64,000 nucleotides of DNA from Borreliella chilensis (lineage in GTDB: Bacteria; Spirochaetota; Spirochaetia; Borreliales; Borreliaceae). The notes under the pieces are model-generated. The model was not told where the DNA came from, searched no databases, and worked only from the letters and a program-made list of their open reading frames with translations. The translations under genes were made by a program, and so were the position numbers. Where the stretch lies: NCBI GenBank assembly GCA_000808095.1, contig CP009910.1:62001-126000 (forward strand), given 5' to 3'. This document shows, piece by piece, positions 58,013 through 64,000 of the stretch (positions are counted from its first letter, which is position 1; every line of letters starts with the position of its first letter).

Positions 58013-58771
58013 CTAGTCTGACAAACTAAACCCCGACAAATCTCCAAGATCAACAAGAACACTATAAGTATCATCAACAATATTACCCACACCCATAACA
58101 AAAATTGCCAAATTATATTTAGGCGCAACATCTTTTGTAAAAAAATCGTCATTTATGTGTTTTAGATCAATTGGTCTTTTTTCTTTGTCTAAAAGATTAG
58201 ACTTTTTAATAGATTTTGAAAAACCTATATATTCTCCTTTATCAATATAAGATCTATATATGGTTTTATTCTCAATCAGCACAGGGGACGAAGAGCTATT
58301 TCCTTTCCTTACAGTAATAAAAGCTTCACCAGGAACATCTTTTCTTAATTCACCAAAATTTACTTCAAAATATAAAGGAAATTTACTATCGACCCATTCT
58401 TTATCCAATTTAAAAACAGGTTTGCCTGAATAGGCAATAGCGCTCAAATTTATTTTATAAAACCCTCTATTGTTAAATTCATTAACATTGTCAAAAACAC
58501 CTCTTAAGGCCTCAAAATCTTTTTCTACACTTTTCCTGAAACTATTTACGTGGTAATTGGCGCCTTCCGGATAAAACTTATAATATATATCAAAACCTCT
58601 TAATTTTTCAGACGCCTGATTAGAAAAATAACCTGAAGGCAAAAAAAAGGCTACAGAATCTCTTGAAATTCGGTTATCAACCTTTTCTGGCGAAGGAAGT
58701 ATTAAAAAATTGTCAAGGCCACAACCCAAAAATTCCAAACAAAATACAAAATATAAGATAAAAAAAACTAT
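58013..58771 (-). CDS. Putative lipoprotein with apparent ATA start codon
   Basis: The body (about 240 residues) is soluble and beta-rich and I do not recognise it. A start at TTG 58738 would begin MEFLGCGLDN, too short for export although FLGC is a good lipobox. Reading upstream, the frame adds VFFILYFVFCLEFLGC, a hydrophobic signal core. It is open to the upstream gene's stop but has no ATG, GTG or TTG. AAGGAGG (58782-58776) stands 4 bases before ATA 58771-58769, the best initiation point. The signal lacks the usual Lys/Arg at its start. Alternatively the start codon has mutated and the gene is poorly expressed. Confidence 0.55.
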   Translation of the reverse strand: MVFFILYFVFCLEFLGCGLDNFLILPSPEKVDNRISRDSVAFFLPSGYFSNQASEKLRGFDIYYKFYPEGANYHVNSFRKSVEKDFEALRGVFDNVNEFNNRGFYKINLSAIAYSGKPVFKLDKEWVDSKFPLYFEVNFGELRKDVPGEAFITVRKGNSSSSPVLIENKTIYRSYIDKGEYIGFSKSIKKSNLLDKEKRPIDLKHINDDFFTKDVAPKYNLAIFVMGVGNIVDDTYSVLVDLGDLSGFSLSD

Positions 58772-58795
58772 AAAACCTCCTTCAAAAATTAAAAA

Positions 58796-59407
58796 TTAAT
58801 TTTGCTTAAGTTCTAAAATTTTATTATTTGCTATATTTATATATAAATTATTTTCATACGGAAACTTAACAATCTCTTCATACACTTTCAAAGCAAGATC
58901 TTTGTTTTTTTCCTCAATCAATATTGCCTTACTCAAAAGAGCTCTAACCTTTAAAAAATCTAAACTAGCATTATTAATAAGATCCTCATAAACCAGTAAA
59001 GCATCTTCTTTTAATCCCATTTTCTCATAAACTATAGCTTTATTAATAAAAGCAATTTCTCTTTCGATACCTTTTGCCTTAATAACAATATCTAAATCTT
59101 TAATAGCATCATCATACTGCGCTTGACTTTGGAAATAGGTAGCTCTAGACAAATAAAATCTTGAAAGAAAATAAGATGAAATTTCTTTTTCCCTTGAAAT
59201 AAGCTCTTTTATTCTAAGAGATATTGTTTCTCTCTCTTTATTATCATTTTCTTTTAAATAATCATTTAAATCTTTTTCAAGATTTTCTACTATTTCTCCA
59301 CCACTCTTTACATAATCTTTGCCTAAAGAATTATAAAAAACAGCAATAATACATATAAAAACAAAAATAATAGCAATAAAGGAAATTAAAAGATTATTCT
59401 TAGCCAT
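58796..59407 (-). CDS. Membrane-anchored TPR protein (203 aa)
   Basis: One N-terminal membrane helix (about 7-26), a charged linker (40-75), and then tetratricopeptide-like repeats (about 80-200), with FYLSRATYFQSQAQYDDAIK and FINKAIVYEKMGLKEDALLV clear. It resembles YfgM-like ancillary proteins of the inner membrane with periplasmic TPRs, but the match is by layout only. It begins one base into the rpsA stop region, so is coupled to rpsA, and ends 24 bases before the lipoprotein gene. Confidence 0.68.
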   Translation of the reverse strand: MAKNNLLISFIAIIFVFICIIAVFYNSLGKDYVKSGGEIVENLEKDLNDYLKENDNKERETISLRIKELISREKEISSYFLSRFYLSRATYFQSQAQYDDAIKDLDIVIKAKGIEREIAFINKAIVYEKMGLKEDALLVYEDLINNASLDFLKVRALLSKAILIEEKNKDLALKVYEEIVKFPYENNLYINIANNKILELKQN

Positions 59408-61062
59408 TACTCATCCCTCTTTAGCAAGCTTTCAAATGGCTTATAAGACTCTTCATCATTGCCCTTAAATAAATAAGAAGAAATTTCTTCTCTTGATCTT
59501 TGATTTTCATATTCCCTATAAGAGAGCAAAACTGATCTATCTTTAGAATCAATACTTGTTATTACCACTTTAAGTTTATCTCCGATGTTTAGTTTTTCAA
59601 AAGTTTCTAAACTAGACTCTTTTGTATCTCCTAATTGAATTTTACTAATAAATCCCATTATTTTATTATAAACTCTTACTTGAAAACCTTTTGACTTTTT
59701 TTCTACAATTTCAACCTCAAGAGCATCACCTTTTTTATAACTTTTAGAAAAATCTTCCCAAGGACTCTCTTCTAGCTGTTTAATTCCTAATCTAACATTT
59801 CTTTTTCTTTTGTCCACCTCAAGCACTTTTCCATTAACCAAGTCACCTATTTTAAAATATTCTTCAGGATCAATCTCTTCAAGCCAAGAAATATCAAACT
59901 TGCTCACATAAGCATCTATACCTTCTTCAATATTCACAAAAGCACCTGTTTTTGTAATATTAATAACAACTCCTTGAACAACCCTTCCAATAGGATATTT
60001 CTCGGTTAACCTCTCCCAAGGATTCTCATTTATCTGTTTAATACCTAAAGATATTTTTTGATTTTCTTTATCTATCTCTAAAATCTTAACTTCTACTATC
60101 TGACCAAGCTTTATTAATTCTTGAGGACTCCTTATTACTCTTATCCAAGAAAAATTACTTATGTGCAAAAATCCCGACAACTCGCTGTCAAGTTCAATAA
60201 CAGCTCCAAAGGGCAAAATCTTTACCACTTTCCCTTTTACAATACTATCAATTTTATATTTAATATCTACAGAATCCCAAGGATTTGATTTTAAGGCTTT
60301 AAGCGATAGCTCCATTTTACCTGTTTGTGAATTTATCTTAATAATTTTTAACTTTAACTTATCACCTACCCTAACAAAATCTTCAATATTTTCAACTTGA
60401 TTAAAAGCAATATTTCTTTTATGCAAGATTCCTGTAACAAAATTTTTAATTTTTACAATAGCACCATATTCTGTAATACGATCAACAACCCCATCGACCA
60501 CATCCTCTTCGTTGTAAGAACTTATCAATTCTATTCTCTTAGCAAGATCTCTTTCTCTTTCTAAACTGCGTCTATCAAGAATAAGTCTCAAACCATCTAT
60601 CTTATTTGCTTCAAGAATATAAAACTCAACAATAGAGCCCCTTTTCAATTTTTCATCTTTAGATTTTGAACTTAAGTAAAAAGGCATAAAGCCAGAAACA
60701 TTTTCATTAATTTGAATCTTATAGCCATTTGGAAGTTCAACTAACACTTTACCTTTAATTACTTTTTTACTTTGGATATACTCATCTACTTTATCTTGAA
60801 AATTTAAAGAATCAAGCTTTTCAACACTTAAAATCAGCCCTAATTCTCCACCTATTCTTACAACTATGGCTTCAAGCTTATCGCCAATTTTAGGAATATT
60901 CTCAAATTCTTCAATCTTGATAAAGCCTTCCGATTTATAGCCAATATCTACTAAAATATAATCCTTCATAACGTTAACAACCGTCCCAGAAACACGGCTG
61001 CCAAGTTCTACTCTCTCAAGCACTTTCAAATAATTTTCTTGTAAATCTTTTTGATTTTCCAT
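59407..61062 (-). CDS. rpsA: 30S ribosomal protein S1
   Basis: S1 binds mRNA and aids initiation. In 551 residues I count six S1/OB repeats, at about 20-85, 100-165, 183-250, 270-335, 355-420 and 440-510, each with the pattern G-x-V-x-x-I...G-A-x-V...G-x-x-H/P. The GTG at 61068 overlaps cmk, but ATG 61062 has AGAGG 5 bases upstream. It lies between cmk and the TPR gene; cmk-rpsA is a widespread pair. Confidence 0.95.
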   Translation of the reverse strand: MENQKDLQENYLKVLERVELGSRVSGTVVNVMKDYILVDIGYKSEGFIKIEEFENIPKIGDKLEAIVVRIGGELGLILSVEKLDSLNFQDKVDEYIQSKKVIKGKVLVELPNGYKIQINENVSGFMPFYLSSKSKDEKLKRGSIVEFYILEANKIDGLRLILDRRSLERERDLAKRIELISSYNEEDVVDGVVDRITEYGAIVKIKNFVTGILHKRNIAFNQVENIEDFVRVGDKLKLKIIKINSQTGKMELSLKALKSNPWDSVDIKYKIDSIVKGKVVKILPFGAVIELDSELSGFLHISNFSWIRVIRSPQELIKLGQIVEVKILEIDKENQKISLGIKQINENPWERLTEKYPIGRVVQGVVINITKTGAFVNIEEGIDAYVSKFDISWLEEIDPEEYFKIGDLVNGKVLEVDKRKRNVRLGIKQLEESPWEDFSKSYKKGDALEVEIVEKKSKGFQVRVYNKIMGFISKIQLGDTKESSLETFEKLNIGDKLKVVITSIDSKDRSVLLSYREYENQRSREEISSYLFKGNDEESYKPFESLLKRDE

Positions 61063-61064
61063 CC

Positions 61065-61730
61065 TCACCTCTCTCTTACTTTTTTCAAATTAAACTTTTC
61101 TATTATAATATTACACACATCGTCTAATCCTTTACAGCTTGTATCAAGGTAAAAAACCCCTTCTGATAATTTCAACTTACCATATTGCTTTTTCTTATCA
61201 ACATCATCTCTCATCTTAAGAGTACGTTCTAATTCTTCTAAAGTCTCATTTCCATTTCTTTGCTTATAACGCCTTAAGGCTCGAACTTCAACAGAAGCAT
61301 CAAGATATATTTTGAATTCAGATTCTGGAAAAACAACAGTAGTAATATCTCTACCTTCTATTATATAATTATCATCGCTCAATTTAACAACCTCTTTTAA
61401 TTTTTTATTCACAATGTTTCTTATTCCAATGTAAGAAGAATAAAAAGAAACTTGAAAATCAATCTTGCCATTTAAAATTTGATTTTCAACATTCTCTCCA
61501 TTAAGCAAAAAACCAGAATCATTAAAACTTATATCATTCTCAAAAATCAAATCTAAAAGCCTATTCTCATTAATAAAGCCACAGTCATTTAAAAGATATC
61601 TTTGAGCAATTAAAGTTATTATTCTATAAAGATACCCAGAACTGATAAATTTATAGCCCAGTTTTACACTAAGCTCTCTCGCAATTGAACTTTTTCCTGA
61701 AGCCGAAGGTCCATCAATTGCTATTATCAT
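61065..61730 (-). CDS. cmk: Cytidylate kinase
   Basis: Cmk phosphorylates CMP and dCMP, recycling nucleotides from RNA decay and lipid synthesis. The 221-residue enzyme has the P-loop IAIDGPSASGKSSIARELS (about 3-21), IEGRDITTVVFPESEFKIYL (about 125-144, substrate binding) and the lid Arg cluster ASVEVRALRRYKQ. It overlaps the pseudouridine synthase gene by 17 bases. Confidence 0.94.
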   Translation of the reverse strand: MIIAIDGPSASGKSSIARELSVKLGYKFISSGYLYRIITLIAQRYLLNDCGFINENRLLDLIFENDISFNDSGFLLNGENVENQILNGKIDFQVSFYSSYIGIRNIVNKKLKEVVKLSDDNYIIEGRDITTVVFPESEFKIYLDASVEVRALRRYKQRNGNETLEELERTLKMRDDVDKKKQYGKLKLSEGVFYLDTSCKGLDDVCNIIIEKFNLKKVRER

Positions 61731-62463
61731 TTGACTTCTCCAACCTGGATTTCAGCCTATTTATCTTAACTAAAGGAACAATTTTTACTTGCCCTTCCTT
61801 TAAACTATCCAAATTAATATTGCCGATTCTAATTCTGTGAATTTTTTTTAAAAAAATATTTTTGCTTAAAAACACTTTTCTTATTTCTCTATTTTTTCCT
61901 TCGTCTAGAATCAATCTAGCAGAATTTTTACTTAAAATTTCATAAGATTTTAATTTAAAAAATTCTTTTTCTACCCTTATACCCGATTTAAAAGAAATAA
62001 GCAAATTTTCATCAATATTTCTTTTTGATTCAATAATATATTCTCTTTCAATTTTTTGTCTTGGATGAATAATGTCATTTGCAAACTTACCATCATTAGT
62101 AAATAATAAAAGCCCAGAACTTTTAAAATCAAGTCTACCGATTGAAAATATACGCTCTTTAAATAAGGGTTGGACCAAAGATATTGCTAATTTTCTCCTA
62201 TTAACATCAAAATTAGAACATAAATAATTTTTGGGTTTGTTAAGTGCCAAATAAATTTTACTCTTGCTTTGAATATCTTTGAAAACAAAAATCTGATTCC
62301 TATAAATTATTCTGTCTCCTAAAGCTAATTTGTCTCCAAGCTTAGCAATAGAACCATTAATTCTTACAAGTTTTTTCCTTATCAATTCCTCACAAAATCT
62401 TCTTGACCCTAATCCCTTTTCAGCTAAAAAAACATGTACTCTGAGGTTTTTAAGTGCAAGCAT
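61714..62463 (-). CDS. RluB/RsuA-type pseudouridine synthase
   Basis: The enzyme converts uridine to pseudouridine in rRNA. In 249 residues, an N-terminal S4 RNA-binding domain (about 8-60, with VFLAEKGLGSRRFCEELI) is followed by the catalytic domain with GRLDFKSSGLLLFTNDG (about 112-128), whose Asp is the nucleophile, and GKNREIRKVF (about 200-209). Whether it acts on 23S (RluB/E/F) or 16S rRNA (RsuA) is not decidable here. It overlaps the scpA-like gene by 14 bases, as often seen in scpA-scpB-rluB clusters, though scpB is missing. Confidence 0.88.
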   Translation of the reverse strand: MLALKNLRVHVFLAEKGLGSRRFCEELIRKKLVRINGSIAKLGDKLALGDRIIYRNQIFVFKDIQSKSKIYLALNKPKNYLCSNFDVNRRKLAISLVQPLFKERIFSIGRLDFKSSGLLLFTNDGKFANDIIHPRQKIEREYIIESKRNIDENLLISFKSGIRVEKEFFKLKSYEILSKNSARLILDEGKNREIRKVFLSKNIFLKKIHRIRIGNINLDSLKEGQVKIVPLVKINRLKSRLEKSNDNSN

Positions 62464-63217
62464 TAATTTTGCAACCTCGATACAATATTAATTTATTATT
62501 TAAATATCCTAAATTCACAATATTAAGCATTTTACATTCAAGAGAAACCAAAAAATACGAAAATCTCTCAAAAGAATAATTACTAGAATTAACATCTAAA
62601 AGAGAATCAAAAATTAAACTATTCTCTTTATTTAAAATAGAAACAATCCTGGTCTTTTTCTCAAAAATTTTCAACTCATATTTATTACAAACAGCTTTAA
62701 ATGTTTTATTATACAAAAAATTTTTATTAATAACTTCTTTCTTCAATACACTAGACTTTCTCTTCAAACTTTTTCTTTTATCTTTACTATAAGAAATAGT
62801 AGTAATATTTTTGAAAAAATTGCCATTGTAACCAGAAGTAAAATCTTTAATCATTTTTGAATCATAAAATTTAAAATTTTTTCTTTGATTTAATTGTAAT
62901 TTTTCATTTTCTCTGTTCTTACTATAATGTATCAACTTTTCAACAACTTTGCGCTCTACTTTATCTTTGCGCTCAAGTTTTAATTGCAATAAAATTTGAG
63001 TCTTCCAATAAAACAAATTATTAGCAAAAGAAAAAAATTCTATCAATCCCCTAACGCTTATATTAAGATCATTTGAAACAATTATAAACTCTTCAATTAT
63101 TTGATTTAAACTTAAAGCTCTTAAAACATGCCTATTCATACTAACATATTCAAAAAAAAGTTCTACTCCGCCTGTAAAATTATCAAGATTAATATAATAA
63201 CTATCTAATTCTGACAT
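62450..63217 (-). CDS. scpA: Divergent ScpA-like segregation/condensation protein
   Basis: ScpA is the kleisin that closes the SMC ring in chromosome organisation. The first about 100 of 255 residues fit: YINLDNFTGGVELFFEYVSM, then a helix ending in LNQIIEEFI, then FSFANNLFYWKTQILLQL. The middle (100-175) is Lys/Asn-rich linker and the C-terminal winged helix is only vaguely recognisable. The position between recA and an rluB-like gene supports the call. No scpB follows. Confidence 0.65.
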   Translation of the reverse strand: MSELDSYYINLDNFTGGVELFFEYVSMNRHVLRALSLNQIIEEFIIVSNDLNISVRGLIEFFSFANNLFYWKTQILLQLKLERKDKVERKVVEKLIHYSKNRENEKLQLNQRKNFKFYDSKMIKDFTSGYNGNFFKNITTISYSKDKRKSLKRKSSVLKKEVINKNFLYNKTFKAVCNKYELKIFEKKTRIVSILNKENSLIFDSLLDVNSSNYSFERFSYFLVSLECKMLNIVNLGYLNNKLILYRGCKINACT

Positions 63218-63228
63218 TTAAGTTTTCT

Positions 63229-64000
63229 CTATTGTTCACATTCATCTTCCTTAAATTCAATAAAATTAGCAACCTCTTGATCAGAACTATTAAAAATTAT
63301 CTTTCTAAGCCTCTTATCCAAATCATTTGCAAGTTCGAATTCTTTATTAAGATACTCAATAACACTCTCTCTTCCCTGTCCTAACTTGTTATCTCCTAAT
63401 GAATACCAAGATCCTGTTTTTTGTATTAAATTATACTTAATAGCAGCATCTAAAATACCAGCTTCCCTAGAAATACCTTTGCCAAAATAAATTATCAATT
63501 CTACTTTACGAAAAGGTGGAGCAACCTTATTCTTCACAACTTTAACTCTAATCTTATTGCCTATAACATCATCACTTGATCCTGATCTAGTTACTTGTTC
63601 AATTTTTCTAACTTCAAGGCGAAGAGATGCATAAAATTTTAAAGCATTCCCACCAGTAGTGGTCTCAGGATTACCAAACATAATGCCAATCCTCATTCTT
63701 ATTTGATTAATAAACATAATGCAAGTATTAGATTTAGAAAGTATGCCTGTAATCTTTCTAAGAGCCTTGCTCATTAACCTTGCTTGAAGACCAATCTGAG
63801 AATCCCCCATTTCTCCATCTATTTCCAATTTAGGAGTTAAAGCTGCTACAGAATCAACCACAATTAAATCAATACCGCCACTTCTGATTAAATGCTCGGC
63901 GATCTCAAGAGCTTGCTCTCCAGTATCAGGTTGACTAAGCCAAAGTTCTTCAACATTAACTCCTAAAGCTTTTGCATAAACAGGATCAAGAGCATGCTCA
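63229..64000 (-). CDS. recA: RecA recombinase, 3' part (5' end outside the window)
   Basis: RecA forms strand-exchange filaments on single-stranded DNA. The frame is open to the right edge; the visible 257 codons run from [14 protein letters not shown] through [30 protein letters not shown] (Walker B, loop L1 next), [20 protein letters not shown] (loop L2) to the acidic C-terminus EFKEDECEQ. An internal ATG at 63861 is not the start. The N-terminal helix and Walker A lie beyond 64000. Confidence 0.96.
   Translation of the reverse strand, partial: EHALDPVYAKALGVNVEELWLSQPDTGEQALEIAEHLIRSGGIDLIVVDSVAALTPKLEIDGEMGDSQIGLQARLMSKALRKITGILSKSNTCIMFINQIRMRIGIMFGNPETTTGGNALKFYASLRLEVRKIEQVTRSGSSDDVIGNKIRVKVVKNKVAPPFRKVELIIYFGKGISREAGILDAAIKYNLIQKTGSWYSLGDNKLGQGRESVIEYLNKEFELANDLDKRLRKIIFNSSDQEVANFIEFKEDECEQ

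Overview
The window reads as a chromosomal segment of a Lyme-group spirochaete (Borrelia/Borreliella burgdorferi sensu lato). The evidence is the very AT-rich sequence, the gene order (release factor 2, ftsY, a V-type rather than F-type ATPase operon, ldh, htrA, malX-type PTS, rpsB-tsf-frr-uppS-cdsA-rseP, rpsA, recA), many lipoprotein and TPR proteins, and the strong bias of core genes to the minus strand after about 20 kb. From memory the order matches the BB_0067 to BB_0131 block of strain B31. That correspondence was not searched. It is an ordinary dense core region: no rRNA, tRNA, CRISPR array, insertion sequence or prophage was seen, and no gap between genes exceeds about 220 bases.

Layout. 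1-7.2 kb: the 5' end of an M24 peptidase on the minus strand, then a plus-strand run of HAD phosphatase, M29 aminopeptidase, a DUF212 membrane protein, and three membrane genes. Two of these look like cofactor-less relatives of the Rnf/Nqr electron-transport complex. 7.2-14.8 kb: prfB with an intact programmed +1 frameshift, a PEGA-domain protein, ftsY, a secreted protein and a LolCDE-like exporter. 14.8-16.4 kb: two minus-strand hypothetical genes. 16.5-19.9 kb: sufS, sufU, comM. 19.9-31.0 kb (minus): a long unit with V-ATPase genes E, DUF2764, A, B, D, I, K, then a TPR protein and lepA, followed by ldh with its own promoter. 31.2-35.6 kb (minus): a hypothetical gene, mutS2, rsgA, murI, overlapping. 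35.7-37.7 kb: asnS and a secreted SPOR-like protein. 37.7-45.1 kb (minus): a phosphoribosyltransferase, htrA, map, a TPR protein, nusB, a PpiC/SurA-like isomerase, thiolase. 45.2-46.6 kb: an outer-membrane barrel candidate. 46.6-51.5 kb (minus): dnaB, rplI, rpsR, ssb, rpsF and a PTS EIICB. 51.7-52.4 kb: a hemolysin III family gene. 52.4-57.6 kb (minus): rpsB, tsf, frr, uppS, cdsA, rseP, preceded by an unannotated 36-codon ORF. 57.7-64.0 kb (minus): recA (partial), scpA-like, rluB-like, cmk, rpsA, a TPR membrane protein, a lipoprotein and a small membrane protein.

How the parts work together. The V-ATPase, whose K subunit keeps the sodium-site residues known from Enterococcus NtpK, would couple ATP made by glycolysis (PTS uptake, lactate dehydrogenase) to an ion gradient. 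The thiolase would feed the mevalonate route to the isoprenoid carried by UppS. FtsY, the LolCDE-like exporter, HtrA, RseP and the PpiC protein serve envelope protein traffic and quality control.

Most notable: (1) a possible Rnf-derived membrane complex that has lost all visible Fe-S and flavin ligands; (2) lepA, which has no ATG, GTG or TTG start and seems to begin at ATT; (3) a lipoprotein gene whose only sensible start is ATA; (4) a 36-residue hydrophobic ORF ending just before the rpsB ribosome binding site; (5) the prfB frameshift signal; (6) a V-ATPase operon without recognisable C, F and G subunits.
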